Shown here piece after piece: positions 1 through 7,526 of a stretch of 27,561 nucleotides of DNA (position 1 is its first letter; each line of letters begins with the position of its first letter). This DNA is from a virus: IMG/VR virus record IMGVR_UViG_3300009034_000181, positions 1 through 27,561 of that record; one strand, written 5' to 3'. The notes under the pieces were generated by a model that was not told the origin of the DNA, made no database searches, and saw only the letters and a list, made by a program, of their open reading frames with translations. Made by a program: the position numbers and the translations under genes.

Positions 1-221
1 GTTTCAGGATCATCAACGTAACCTTCTGCATAAATTCTTATTTTGTCTATGATAGCGCCCGCAGGTATCCCAGCCATATTAAAGTCGTACCAGTCGTTAT
101 GTTGAGCAACCTTCGACTCAGAAGCCCTCTGATTATCACTTGATACAGCATCTTCAGGATTGGACCAATCGGTATGATATTTACCCCATGAAGCAGGTGA
201 CAATTTTCCAGTTGTAGGCAT
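1..221 (-). CDS. Virion/tail-associated protein, N-terminal part (cut by window edge)
   Basis: The reading frame opens with ATG at 221, two bases after the stop of the upstream gene, and runs open off the left edge, so only about 73 N-terminal residues are visible. The segment around 'NDWYDFNMAGIPAGAIIDKI' has the alternating hydrophobic pattern and 'ip.ga.I..I.i' signature common in beta-sandwich (jelly-roll) domains of phage fibre and surface proteins. I infer a structural role from this pattern and from its place at the end of the capsid operon. No catalytic motif is visible and the true product is unknown. Confidence 0.6.
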   Translation of the reverse strand, partial: MPTTGKLSPASWGKYHTDWSNPEDAVSSDNQRASESKVAQHNDWYDFNMAGIPAGAIIDKIRIYAEGYVDDPE

Positions 222-222
222 C

Positions 223-612
223 TTAATCAGTCACCGTTCCTGTCCACACAGTTCCTTGACAATTTCCACTACTCGTCTTTTCTAAAAATAAATTCTCTGG
301 GGTTTCTCCTCCGCCACCACGTTCTAAGATGTTAATCAGGTTCATCGCTAAAATTCCTTTCGTGGGAAGCACTGCTATGATGTCGCCGGTAGCTCCTCCC
401 CAACGTAGACGGCAAATCTCATCACCATCTACCGATATGACAAATCCGAAAAGTTGTAAATGAGAGTTTGCAGATGGGGCAGCTACAATTTCTCCGTTTG
501 CCGTCTTATTAATTCTTGTTGCTGTTCCTTTTTCTGTTAATTTTGTTAAAATCTCTCCTAACTTATCGTGAATAGCTTTGTATGCCTCTGCATATCTACT
601 CCATTCAGCCAT
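223..612 (-). CDS. Small virion protein, hypothetical
   Basis: A 129-residue protein lying downstream of the major capsid gene in the same transcript. The N-terminal 30 residues look helical (AEAYKAIHDKLGEILTKLTE). The rest is rich in beta-strand and glycine (ISVDGDEICRLRWGG, then IIAVLPTKGILAMNLI, then EKTSSGNCQGTVWTGTVTD), which suggests a helix followed by a beta-sandwich. No signal peptide or membrane segment is seen. Its position and fold pattern suggest a capsid accessory or fibre-base protein, but I do not recognise a named family. The next gene starts one base after its stop. Confidence 0.6.
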   Translation of the reverse strand: MAEWSRYAEAYKAIHDKLGEILTKLTEKGTATRINKTANGEIVAAPSANSHLQLFGFVISVDGDEICRLRWGGATGDIIAVLPTKGILAMNLINILERGGGGETPENLFLEKTSSGNCQGTVWTGTVTD

Positions 613-655
613 TCAAAATCCCCGATCAGAAAAAGAATGGAAAGTTTCTGATTTC

Positions 656-672
656 GTCCGAATTCCACGGAC
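656..672 (-). terminator. Hairpin after the capsid gene, possible terminator or RNA processing site
   Basis: A GTCCG / CGGAC 5-bp stem with a 7-nt loop lies in the 72-bp gap between the capsid stop and the next gene. It is followed on the minus strand by pyrimidine-rich RNA with a short U run near 630. It could lower expression of the genes after the capsid gene. The stem is short, so this is weak evidence. Confidence 0.3.
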
Positions 673-684
673 TCTTCAGGAGGA

Positions 685-1725
685 TTATCCTGTACGGTCG
701 ATCCACGCAAGACCCGTTATTCCGTCTACTGCTTTTGATCCGTAGCGCATTGTGGCGATTAATCCTTCTTGCAGTTTTTCTTTGTACGGCTCAGTTGTGA
801 TGTCTCTTCTGATGCCTAAGGCAGCGCAAACGTCAGTGTCTACAAGCATCGGATCGTCAGCTGTTGCATCTGTTCCGCCTGTACCCATCAAATCAGTCTC
901 AACAATCTTGAAACCTAGGTAGGTTGTACCCAGTACACCCCTAGCTACGTCTACAAGGTTGCCGAAATAGAACTGATGGATGAATTTGTCGTCTTTGAAT
1001 AAGTCACCGACAACGGTTGGACTACAAACAAGGACCTTGCCTTTTCGTCCGCCGAGATCCTTCATCTTTGTCCAAACGTCTACAACGTCTGCCCATGCGA
1101 TCACATCACCAGCAGAAGCAACTTCGTTGGTTGCTGTCCTCAATGCTTCCAAGGTAGTCAAAACGTCAGTTGTGAGTTGTTCCTCTAGGAGTTGAGCGTT
1201 CTCTGCAACTTCATGCTCGATAACGCTGTATGGAACATCTTCAAGGTAGCTCTTGCTGAATAGTGCGTCTGTTCCTTTCTCCTTGTTTATGACTACGTCT
1301 ACGTAATCGTGTCTTCCGGGTGTCACCAATTTAGGACCGTCAACCATGTCCCAAACTTTCCCTCTCTTGCGCTTGTAGATTCTCACTGAGGTTTTCGTTG
1401 TTGGTATTGTCCAGATGATGTCTCTGGCAACAGCTATCTTTGTGCATGCTTGAACAACTACATCGTGCATGACACCTAGAGCAGAAGCAAGATCGCTAAG
1501 AACTGCTTCACTCATAACTCTTCGGAATAGAGTGTTGTTTTTAGCACCGCTAACCATCTCATTCCATTTCGGAGTGCCAAGTTCAGGATCGTTCTTGATA
1601 GATTCCATCAGATAGTTCTGGTAGTTGCCTTCCTTGATCAATCTAACAGATTCACTAAGGATATTCGGTTGCGAAAGTCTTTCTATTGCCCGTTTCCTTA
1701 TAGGGCTCATAACAACTTCGCGCAT
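685..1725 (-). CDS. Major capsid protein, HK97 fold
   Basis: A 346-residue protein at the place expected for the major capsid gene, directly after the decoration protein and downstream of the maturation protease. It has a helical N-terminal part, then an extended beta segment (TTKTSVRIYKRKRGKVW, like an E-loop), a long helix (EHEVAENAQLLEEQLTTDVL), a central 'DVIAWADVVDVWTKMK ... KVLVCSPTVVGDL' A-domain pattern and a C-terminal 'GSKAVDGITGLAWI' strand. That order is typical of HK97-like capsid proteins. I chose the ATG at 1725 because AAGGTG lies six bases upstream and it begins just after the previous stop. An in-frame ATG at 1752 would overlap the upstream gene. A cleaved N-terminal delta domain is possible but no site is evident. 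Confidence 0.85.
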   Translation of the reverse strand: MREVVMSPIRKRAIERLSQPNILSESVRLIKEGNYQNYLMESIKNDPELGTPKWNEMVSGAKNNTLFRRVMSEAVLSDLASALGVMHDVVVQACTKIAVARDIIWTIPTTKTSVRIYKRKRGKVWDMVDGPKLVTPGRHDYVDVVINKEKGTDALFSKSYLEDVPYSVIEHEVAENAQLLEEQLTTDVLTTLEALRTATNEVASAGDVIAWADVVDVWTKMKDLGGRKGKVLVCSPTVVGDLFKDDKFIHQFYFGNLVDVARGVLGTTYLGFKIVETDLMGTGGTDATADDPMLVDTDVCAALGIRRDITTEPYKEKLQEGLIATMRYGSKAVDGITGLAWIDRTG

Positions 1726-1727
1726 TT

Positions 1728-2150
1728 CTAACACCTTGAGGCGTTGATCCAAACTATCCCTGTGTCTCCGCTGGCTAGTGTTTGTAGTCCTCTGCCGATG
1801 ATTAGTGCAACTGTAGCTCCGCCAACTGTGTTCTCAACCGCTCCGTTTGCCGCACACTCAATTTCTTCTCCAAGAATTACTGTGCCGGCACCCGCTGTTA
1901 CTTTGATGATCCCTATGGTCAAGACTGGAATTGAGTCGCCTGTAACGCCAGTCTTCATGGCTATTCCCATAAATTTAGCCGACTGGTCTGTTCCGATCAC
2001 AACTGTTGGAACATCGTCATCTTGATGAGCGCTAGCGATCACAACGTCTCCTTTAGTAACGTTTCCTGCAAGCTTCATGTTCATCTGCGCTACTACTAAG
2101 ACTGCTTCGCCTAATGCGACTTGTGGAAATTTATCCGCCAATTTGGTCAC
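1728..2150 (-). CDS. Capsid decoration/cement protein (DUF2190-like)
   Basis: A 140-residue, glycine-, valine- and alanine-rich, almost entirely beta protein ('GDVVIASAHQDDD', 'FMGIAMKTGVTGDSIPVLTIG', 'GATVALIIGRGLQTLASGDTG'). The sequence style matches small decoration proteins of the DUF2190 type that trim HK97 capsids, and it sits immediately upstream of the capsid gene. The frame opens with GTG at 2150. A TTG at 2141 has a better spaced AAGGTGA motif five bases upstream and may be the real start. Family assignment is by pattern and context, not by alignment. Confidence 0.65.
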   Translation of the reverse strand: MTKLADKFPQVALGEAVLVVAQMNMKLAGNVTKGDVVIASAHQDDDVPTVVIGTDQSAKFMGIAMKTGVTGDSIPVLTIGIIKVTAGAGTVILGEEIECAANGAVENTVGGATVALIIGRGLQTLASGDTGIVWINASRC

Positions 2151-2231
2151 CTTATTTTGTTGAGTTCAGGTCTTTTCAGGCAAGTTAGTCCTTGCACTAC
2201 CTTACCAGTGTGATTTCTTATCACCGTGATT

Positions 2232-2465
2232 TTAGGGTTCTAAAGCTTTCAGAATTTTGTTAAGGATAGTTTCAGCGTTTGTAACGTTGAGTTCTAGAAG
2301 TCCATAAGCTTCCTTTTTAGCGTGGAGATCCCTCTTTTTCTCTGCAAGAGCTTCAAGTTGAAAGTTTAAGCCTTGAATGAAATCATTGAGAACATTTGCT
2401 GTCTCTGTTAGATTCGCTACTTCTTGTTGATCAACGATTAGAGTGTCTTTCTTCTTGTCGAACAT
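2232..2465 (-). CDS. Small coiled-coil protein of the capsid operon
   Basis: A 77-residue protein that is almost entirely predicted helix with heptad-like hydrophobic spacing (NVLNDFIQGLNFQLEALAEK, then LLELNVTNAETILNKILKAL). It starts two bases after the stop of the protease/scaffold gene and precedes the decoration protein gene by 81 bp, a gap with no further ORF. The composition suits a scaffolding helper, chaperone or minor head protein. No specific family is recognised. Confidence 0.65.
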   Translation of the reverse strand: MFDKKKDTLIVDQQEVANLTETANVLNDFIQGLNFQLEALAEKKRDLHAKKEAYGLLELNVTNAETILNKILKALEP

Positions 2466-2467
2466 CT

Positions 2468-4441
2468 TTATTCCTCAGGATTTAAGCCGACAGCATGCCG
2501 AATTTGCTTTACGAACTCCTGTGGACCCCAGCTCCAGCTACGCACAGCCATCTTAGGTGGCAAGATCTTTATGATGCTTTCGCGCAGGTTTTGATGTCTC
2601 TTCTTCTCAGTCTCAGTTTCCTTCTTAGCAGAGTTGATGATTCCTTCTTGCTTCACAAGTTCTTTTCTTAGCTCAACAAGTTCTTTAGTTTCAGATTCAG
2701 GAGTTTCCTTCTCAAGTTTGACGCACTGGCTTAAATCGGAATCCCACTTCTCTTCTCCGATCCTACATCCGTGACTGTCAACTTTTGCATCTTCAGGTGG
2801 CACTTGCTCCGCCATTGGATGTCCTGTAAGTCCGTAGAGGTTCGCAAGTAACCTCCCAAATTTCGCTAGTTCGTCATTCATCGCTGCTATTTTCTGTTCG
2901 ACAGTGACTGGACCAACAGGAACCATAGGTTGCGCCGGAATTTGTTCCTGCAACAGTTTAACAGATGCTTCTACGAATGAGTCTGTAGCTCCCACCTCTC
3001 TGAGTCGTTTCATCAATTCATTTCCAACATCTATCTTTCCTCTTGTCTCAATGTATTCTCGAATCCTGCCTTCTCCCATATTTGCAGGTTGTGGTTCGCT
3101 GATCTCGTCTATCAATCCGAATTCTAAAGCCTCTTTTGCTGACAACCAATAGTCTGTCTTCTTCGTCAGTTCGTTGATCTCTTCAACTGATTTTCCTGTG
3201 CGCTCTGCATAGATTTGGTTCAGCATGTTGTTGAGTTTTCGTAGTTCCTCAGTTCTCTCTTCCAACTTTGTTGTCTCTCCCCACTGCATGGTAGAGACTT
3301 CATGGATGAGGAATCGCGTGTGAGGAGTTGCTTTTCGCTCTGTTCCCGCTTGGAGAATGATCGAGCCCATGCTAGCTGCTAAACCTCTCGCTTCACAAAT
3401 GACTTCGATTCCTTGATCTCTCAGAGTTTTGATGGTGTCAAAGACTAATAGCCCGTCATAAACGCCTCCGCCAACACTGTTCAATATTATGTGGATTGGG
3501 TCCTTGTTTTCTTTAGCTAGAAACTCAAGGCGCCGAGCAGCTCGCTGACAAGCTTCTTCATACACTTTTCCATGGAAGATTATGGTTCTGTCTTCTAAGA
3601 GGGACATTTCTAGCTGTTCTTCAAGCGACAGTGATTTCTTAGCATCGTCATTTATGCCTTCTTTGATCTTTGACATGGCTCTTGTTTTCAATCCGGGTAT
3701 GATCTGACTTTCCCAGAGTTGAACGGTGGTTGAAGGATCGCCTGGCTTCATCTGTCTCAAGAAGGAGATGTGTCGCGCTTCAAATCCGAAAGGTGCTACC
3801 CCATTCACGAACTTTAAGCCTCCGCCGGGTACCATCCAATCGAACTCTATGCTTGTCTTCTTGATCTCTCCGTTTCGGACAATCTCTAAGACTTTGTCCT
3901 CTTTTGGAATGACAGCGTACTTCAATTCTCCGTCTGCATACTTTGTAGCTATTACTTTCCAACCTTCAATAGGAATCGTGTGGTCAAGATAAGGTGTCGT
4001 ACCAACATAGCCGGGCGCTACTCTTGCAAGTTCTTCTTCAAGATACACTCTCACATGAGGAAATTCGTGTGGATGGTAAGTCTTGACAGGATGAATTGCC
4101 CTTCCTGTTATTATTGGTCTGACTTCTTTAAGTTCGTCTGGAAGCCATTCCAAATCGGGGCTCTCATCTAATTCACCGATCCAGACAATCTTCTCTTCGA
4201 GTTTCTTGAGTGCCTCTTTTTCAGTTTTAGCTTTCACTGCTCCACACCAAGCTTCAGGATTGGTTATGCTCTTGTCTGCCTTAGCGTGTACCATGCAAGC
4301 GTTCCAGTCTTTGAAACCTCCAAAAGGTTCGCCTAACAGACCCGCTTCTTTTATTGCTTCCACGTATTTCTTAAGAGATTCTGGAGTATAGTCTGTTGGA
4401 AGAGGAACAACTTTAGGAACTTTAGGTTCTTCTTTAGACAA
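2468..4441 (-). CDS. Head-maturation polyprotein: XkdF/prohead-like protease, ClpP-like protease and scaffold
   Basis: With the TTG start at 4441 the protein has 657 residues. Residues 43-70 hold a two-Cys module (WNACM ... AWCGAV). Residues 85-235 resemble phage prohead proteases of the XkdF/S78 kind, with H154 in 'YLDH' and S197 in 'TSIEFDW' as candidate catalytic residues. Residues 280-450 are a ClpP-like serine protease with a full apparent triad: S357 in 'LAASMGS', H380 in 'FLIHEVS' and D430 in 'TDYWLSAKEA'. Residues 520-657 are helical and charged like a scaffold, and contain a second two-Cys motif (HGCRIGEEKWDSDLSQC). An ATG at 4531 would overlap the upstream gene by 89 bp. TTG at 4441 follows that stop by one base and has GGAGA eight bases upstream, so I prefer it. 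Its expected role is to process capsid and scaffold during head assembly. Confidence 0.82.
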   Translation of the reverse strand: MSKEEPKVPKVVPLPTDYTPESLKKYVEAIKEAGLLGEPFGGFKDWNACMVHAKADKSITNPEAWCGAVKAKTEKEALKKLEEKIVWIGELDESPDLEWLPDELKEVRPIITGRAIHPVKTYHPHEFPHVRVYLEEELARVAPGYVGTTPYLDHTIPIEGWKVIATKYADGELKYAVIPKEDKVLEIVRNGEIKKTSIEFDWMVPGGGLKFVNGVAPFGFEARHISFLRQMKPGDPSTTVQLWESQIIPGLKTRAMSKIKEGINDDAKKSLSLEEQLEMSLLEDRTIIFHGKVYEEACQRAARRLEFLAKENKDPIHIILNSVGGGVYDGLLVFDTIKTLRDQGIEVICEARGLAASMGSIILQAGTERKATPHTRFLIHEVSTMQWGETTKLEERTEELRKLNNMLNQIYAERTGKSVEEINELTKKTDYWLSAKEALEFGLIDEISEPQPANMGEGRIREYIETRGKIDVGNELMKRLREVGATDSFVEASVKLLQEQIPAQPMVPVGPVTVEQKIAAMNDELAKFGRLLANLYGLTGHPMAEQVPPEDAKVDSHGCRIGEEKWDSDLSQCVKLEKETPESETKELVELRKELVKQEGIINSAKKETETEKKRHQNLRESIIKILPPKMAVRSWSWGPQEFVKQIRHAVGLNPEE

Positions 4442-4442
4442 C

Positions 4443-4961
4443 TTAGTCTTCTCCAAGTGTCCCGAAAAGGAATTCACTGTACTCTCTTTTGACCTTCTTT
4501 GCTGTCTGTGGAAATCCAACTTTGTATTCATCCCATGTTAGAACGCTGTAGTTGAAGTATCGTTTTCCCTCAGGCTTTCCAAGCGGTAGGATTACTAAAA
4601 CTTGTCCAACAAGAGTTCCAAGTTTTGTAAGTCTCTCTCTTATCTGCTTGGCAAGCACTTGATGTCCAAGAGATACCATCGCTGAATTTCCTTTCTTGTC
4701 AATGACATCCATGACTTCCCATGGACCCTCTTTTGTACTGATGATTCTTGGATCTGCTACGACTTTGCACACGAAAGATTTGCCAACTTCGAACTCAACA
4801 GTTTTTGCACGTCTTCGACTTTCTGCTATCTTCATCAGTTCTTTATCGTCTACTTCTGCCTGCATCCAATCTTCTTTTGCTTCACGATAGACTACATAAG
4901 ACCCTGTTACTACGGTTTCTTCGTCTTGGGTTTGGGTTTTTCCCGTTTCTGTTTTTTCCAT
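4443..4961 (-). CDS. Unknown protein, possible OB-fold domain
   Basis: A 172-residue protein. After a low-complexity hydrophilic start, residues 50-150 alternate beta-strand segments with a helix: 'KTVEFEVGKSFVCKVVADPR', 'GPWEVMDVIDKKGNSAMVSL', a helix near 'LAKQIRERLTKL', then 'GQVLVILPLG...KRYFNYSV'. This order resembles OB-fold single-strand DNA-binding proteins, but no decisive motif is present and the operon around it is for head assembly. I chose the ATG at 4961 because GGGTGA lies seven bases upstream. An upstream in-frame ATG at 4982 lacks this signal. The gene ends one base before the preferred start of the protease gene, suggesting translational coupling. Confidence 0.6.
   Translation of the reverse strand: MEKTETGKTQTQDEETVVTGSYVVYREAKEDWMQAEVDDKELMKIAESRRRAKTVEFEVGKSFVCKVVADPRIISTKEGPWEVMDVIDKKGNSAMVSLGHQVLAKQIRERLTKLGTLVGQVLVILPLGKPEGKRYFNYSVLTWDEYKVGFPQTAKKVKREYSEFLFGTLGED
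4450..4454 (-). promoter_or_regulatory. Ribosome binding site deciding a TTG start
   Basis: GGAGA on the minus strand lies inside the end of the upstream gene, eight bases before TTG at 4441. It makes that codon a better start for the protease polyprotein than the unpreceded ATG 90 bases upstream. Confidence 0.5.
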
Positions 4962-4994
4962 TTTTTTTTCACCCGACCACAAAAAAAGGGTTTC

Positions 4995-5011
4995 GCCTGA
5001 GTTTCACAGGC
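4995..5011 (-). terminator. Stem-loop followed by U-tract, possible attenuator
   Basis: GCCTG / CAGGC pair with a 7-nt loop. In the direction of the minus-strand transcript they are followed by GAAACCC and seven T residues. The element lies between the acidic peptide gene and the next gene, so it could partly terminate the structural operon. Confidence 0.4.
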
Positions 5012-5025
5012 TCTTCGGGGGTGTG

Positions 5026-5118
5026 TTACCATTCCTCTTCTTCGTCTTCCTCTTCGTCTTCCTCTTCCCAATCTTCTTCGCCAGTTCTCTCGTTTTCTTC
5101 ACCTGTTTTCTCGCTCAT
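5026..5118 (-). CDS. 30-residue acidic peptide
   Basis: ATG at 5118 directly abuts the TAA of the upstream membrane-protein gene, and GGTGG lies five bases before it. The 30-residue product is mostly Glu and Asp: after 'MSEKTGEENERTGEEDW' it is a nearly pure Asp/Glu run that ends in Trp. Such tails mimic nucleic acid or bind basic proteins; in a head-assembly operon it might be an assembly helper or decoy. Tight coupling and a good ribosome binding site argue it is translated, but low complexity makes this uncertain. Confidence 0.45.
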   Translation of the reverse strand: MSEKTGEENERTGEEDWEEEDEEEDEEEEW

Positions 5119-5532
5119 TTAACCACCGCCAATTATTCCTACTTTCTTCAACTCGCTTGTAAGGAAATCAAGGACGACAATGATCACTATGAAGATTTCT
5201 TTGTATGGACTAGGTACAGGTAAGGACAATATTGTCCCAATAGAGCCGTAATAATAACACCATGTGGTGTAGAGCCTTGTCATGTCGTATGTTTCGTCTC
5301 CTTTGTTCCCGATCCAATTACGCAAGAATCCTATGAGGTTTCTGCCTAGAGAAATGGCGAATAGTCCGGCACCGCTAGACACAAAGACAACAATAGGTTC
5401 TACTGTTGGTCTCCATTCTTTGGGTAACGTTTCTACGTCTACTTGTTGCATCGCATAACCTAAACCAACAAGGACTATTGTTGTTATGAAGACAACTAGT
5501 GCAAATAATGTTGTCTTCTTGAAAGGATTCAT
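5119..5532 (-). CDS. Membrane protein with about three transmembrane segments
   Basis: A 137-residue protein. Hydrophobic segments lie near residues 9-27 (FALVVFITTIVLVGLGYAM), 46-70 (PIVVFVSSGAGLFAISLG) and 100-125 (SIGTILSLPVPS ... IFIVIIVVLDFL). A short extramembrane loop after residue 27 is charged. GGAGGTGG stands upstream of the ATG at 5532. Size and topology fit a holin or a virion membrane/injection protein, but nothing in the sequence distinguishes these. It lies between the portal gene (after a repeat-rich gap) and the acidic peptide. Confidence 0.65.
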   Translation of the reverse strand: MNPFKKTTLFALVVFITTIVLVGLGYAMQQVDVETLPKEWRPTVEPIVVFVSSGAGLFAISLGRNLIGFLRNWIGNKGDETYDMTRLYTTWCYYYGSIGTILSLPVPSPYKEIFIVIIVVLDFLTSELKKVGIIGGG

Positions 5533-5581
5533 TCAGCTTCCCACCTCCTATACGCCTTACGGGTTGTAATGGCGCAATTCT

Positions 5582-5672
5582 GAAGCATACGAAGCATACT
5601 AAGCATGCTATGTGTGCATGTCGTTATTACAGACCCTCGCATGCTATGCTTCAGATGCTTCGTATGCTTAGC
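5582..5672. repeat. Inverted pair of 9-bp-periodic repeats in the portal-downstream gap
   Basis: The 153-bp gap between the portal and the membrane-protein gene contains two arms, about 5582-5612 and 5642-5672. Each is built of 9-base units such as AAGCATACG and AAGCATACT; the second arm is the imperfect reverse complement of the first. The RNA could fold into a stem of about 30 bp with a loop of about 30 nt. The same units recur near 19258, 19508-19534 and 27184-27544. An ORF through it (5529-5792) is a repeat artefact. Confidence 0.8.
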
Positions 5673-5685
5673 GTTATTCATCCTC

Positions 5686-7014
5686 TTATTCCTCCGCGGG
5701 AGAAACAGGTTTTTCAAGAGGTTTTTCTTCAGGCTTCCCAGTTGGGATTGGTTTTTCGCCGGGAAGGAATTTCTCGGTTTTAGGTTCAGCAAACGGTAAA
5801 ACTTCGGGTGGTAACGTTTCCTGAATGTCTACACCAATATTGATCAAAATCTTTCTCCATTCTTCCGTTGTCATCCCTTTAGCCTCCCAAGTTCGGAACA
5901 ACAATGGAAGGAGATCTTCGACTTTAGGACGTTCCGGTAAACGCCAATTCAGTCTAACTTGAGCCTCAAACGGTTCAAGTCCAGCTTCTAAAACCCAGCG
6001 ATCAAACATGTAAGTTTCATCCATCCGCTTAAGGTATCGTTGCAGGCTGTAAATCTTCCGCTCCCCAAAAGCGACAGCTGCTTTAGCTGATGCTTCGGTA
6101 AAGCCGGGTGACGTAAAGAGTTTGGGAAGAGGAGTTTCCAAAGCAAGGAAATAACTGTTCCATAACGTCTCAACGTAAAAATCTAATCCCCTCATCCGCT
6201 CAGGAATAAGTTGAATAACTTTTGTGTCGGGTACATCCTTTCTCTTAGGATTAATTACAATCCGTCTTCCTTCTGATTTCTTGAGCCCTTCAATCTTACC
6301 GTAATATTCTTGTAATTTCTTGTCCGAAATTCCGCCTAAAACCCACAATTCATTATAAGCACCCATGTTCTCAATTTGATTTACCATAGAACGCTGAATT
6401 CTAGCTTTTATTTGGGCAAATGACGGACGCTCTCCATCACCGGTGTCTAGAGGCGTGCATAACGTTTGAAGAATGCCAACTCCTAAACCTGTCTTTCCTA
6501 TTCGGTTAAAAGAATACCAAAGTAGCTCGTCTGCTGAAAACTTCTCTCTATAAACAGTTACAACATTCAGGAGTTTCTGAATTCTTGCGGTTGTGTCCCA
6601 TTCAAAATTGCTTATGATGGCGGGAGAAATGCGAACTAACTCCTTTCCTGTTTCTCCTTTCCATACAAAACTGTTCCCGTAACCAACAAGGTCTCGACAT
6701 ACTTCTTGATGAAGTTCGTCTACACCATGTTCTTTACACTTTTCATCTACGATTTCTTTAGCCGTCTTTCCTTCAAGAGATTTAGTCTTATAATTAGGGT
6801 TCATTACTGTTTGAAACCCCATTCCAACAGCGATGTCTGTTATGAAGTCGATAGCCGCTCTTGTATCAGGATCTCCACGATGAACATTATTTAGTTCTGC
6901 CCATGTTACTTCAGGATATGTCCTTCCACCGTAAGGTTTAGCTCCTATGAAGAGTGAACCTTCTTTCAGTGTACCCGTTAAGATGTCTTTCCAACGTTTC
7001 AAATACTCACTCAC
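5686..7014 (-). CDS. Portal protein
   Basis: A 442-residue protein, first gene of the minus-strand operon. It shows features of portal proteins: 'DPDTRAAIDFITDIAVGMGF' near the N-terminus, 'VGYGNSFVWKGETGKELVRI' and 'LNVVTVYREKFSADELLWYSF' in the wing region, and a long stem/crown helix pair including 'VETLWNSYFLALETPLPKLF' and 'GFTEASAKAAVAFGERKIYSL'. The last 40 residues are Pro/Glu/Lys-rich and probably disordered. Two in-frame GTG codons lie at 7020 and 7014. AGGTGGT ends eight bases before 7014, so I prefer that one. It would form the DNA gate at the capsid vertex and dock the terminase. Confidence 0.83.
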   Translation of the reverse strand: MSEYLKRWKDILTGTLKEGSLFIGAKPYGGRTYPEVTWAELNNVHRGDPDTRAAIDFITDIAVGMGFQTVMNPNYKTKSLEGKTAKEIVDEKCKEHGVDELHQEVCRDLVGYGNSFVWKGETGKELVRISPAIISNFEWDTTARIQKLLNVVTVYREKFSADELLWYSFNRIGKTGLGVGILQTLCTPLDTGDGERPSFAQIKARIQRSMVNQIENMGAYNELWVLGGISDKKLQEYYGKIEGLKKSEGRRIVINPKRKDVPDTKVIQLIPERMRGLDFYVETLWNSYFLALETPLPKLFTSPGFTEASAKAAVAFGERKIYSLQRYLKRMDETYMFDRWVLEAGLEPFEAQVRLNWRLPERPKVEDLLPLLFRTWEAKGMTTEEWRKILINIGVDIQETLPPEVLPFAEPKTEKFLPGEKPIPTGKPEEKPLEKPVSPAEE

Positions 7015-7069
7015 GCACACACCACCTGTTTGATCAAAAACGATTCAATGTACCTTATTCAAAACACTT

Positions 7070-7077
7070 TATTTAAA
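7070..7077 (-). promoter_or_regulatory. TATA box of the structural operon
   Basis: TTTAAATA on the minus strand matches the archaeal TATA consensus exactly and lies about 55 bases before the portal start. A transcript starting some 25 bases downstream would carry a short leader containing the AGGTGGT ribosome binding site. Confidence 0.55.
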
Positions 7078-7094
7078 CATTTCGTTTGAAGGAA

Positions 7095-7133
7095 GAACAT
7101 TTAATGAGGAACGTTTAATGAGGAACATTCGAT
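7095..7133. repeat. Tandem 14-bp repeats in the divergent promoter, candidate operator
   Basis: GAACATTTAATGAG at 7095-7108 is followed directly by GAACGTTTAATGAG at 7109-7122 and a partial third unit (GAACATTCGAT). They lie between the TATA boxes of the two divergent operons, where a regulator could control both. No regulator gene is identified in this window. Confidence 0.55.
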
Positions 7134-7152
7134 TTTTTCCCGCAAAATTGTT

Positions 7153-7160
7153 TTTATATG
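7153..7160 (+). promoter_or_regulatory. TATA box of the plus-strand operon
   Basis: TTTATATG, preceded by the A-rich GCAAAATTG, which could serve as a TFB-recognition element. It lies 34 bases before the ATG at 7195, giving an expected leader of roughly 10-15 nt that includes GTGATC as ribosome binding site. Confidence 0.55.
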
Positions 7161-7194
7161 GTATTTGGCATAAGAATATATTGAATGTGATCGA

Positions 7195-7515
7195 ATGGCA
7201 TATTCAACTGTAGCAGAAGTAAAAGCCCTCTTAAGAATTACAGATGCTAAATACGATACAGAGATAGGTGTTGCCATTTCTGATGCTGATGTTAAGATTG
7301 ACATCAAACTTATGAATCTTGAATCTGTACTACCGCTTAATCCCATTCCAAATGGGATAGCGAAGGCAAGCAAATTTCTCGCTGCCGCTCTTTGGGCTCG
7401 TTTAAATCCCGGTTCAGAAGGAACTGAAAAACGCGCTGAAATCTACGAGAAGCTTGGGCTAGAATTTTTGGAAGAGTATATAACTGAAAAATACCATACA
7501 GGAACAGTTAAATAG
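7195..7515 (+). CDS. Head-tail connector protein (gp6-like)
   Basis: A 106-residue, mainly helical protein that begins 'MAYSTVAEVKALLRITDAKY'. Phage head-completion adaptors of the HK97 gp6 / YqbG kind have this opening, a short helix that starts with a Thr/Val-x-Glu-Val-Lys motif followed by several helices ('IGVAISDADVKIDIKLM', 'NGIAKASKFLAAALWARL'). It is the first gene of the plus-strand block and precedes the tail genes, the expected place for a connector. GTGATC, matching the archaeal 16S rRNA tail, precedes the ATG by two bases. Assignment is by pattern. Confidence 0.65.
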   Translation: MAYSTVAEVKALLRITDAKYDTEIGVAISDADVKIDIKLMNLESVLPLNPIPNGIAKASKFLAAALWARLNPGSEGTEKRAEIYEKLGLEFLEEYITEKYHTGTVK

Positions 7516-7526
7516 GAGGAAAGAAG

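Noticed and set aside
2151-2231. Hairpin GTGAT/ATCAC in the gap before the decoration gene
   Set aside because: Only a 5-bp stem with no U-tract; not enough to call a terminator.
4442-4531. ATG 4531 as start of the protease polyprotein
   Set aside because: Overlaps the upstream gene by 89 bp with no ribosome binding site; TTG 4441 has both spacing and site.
4748-5122. Plus-strand ORF rich in Ser and Phe
   Set aside because: Antisense shadow of the acidic peptide and OB-like genes; Ser runs are the complement of Glu/Asp codons.
5529-5792. 87-residue minus-strand ORF with KHTKHLKHS
   Set aside because: It overlaps the portal C-terminus in another frame and its middle is the repeat pair; coding look comes from the 9-bp period.
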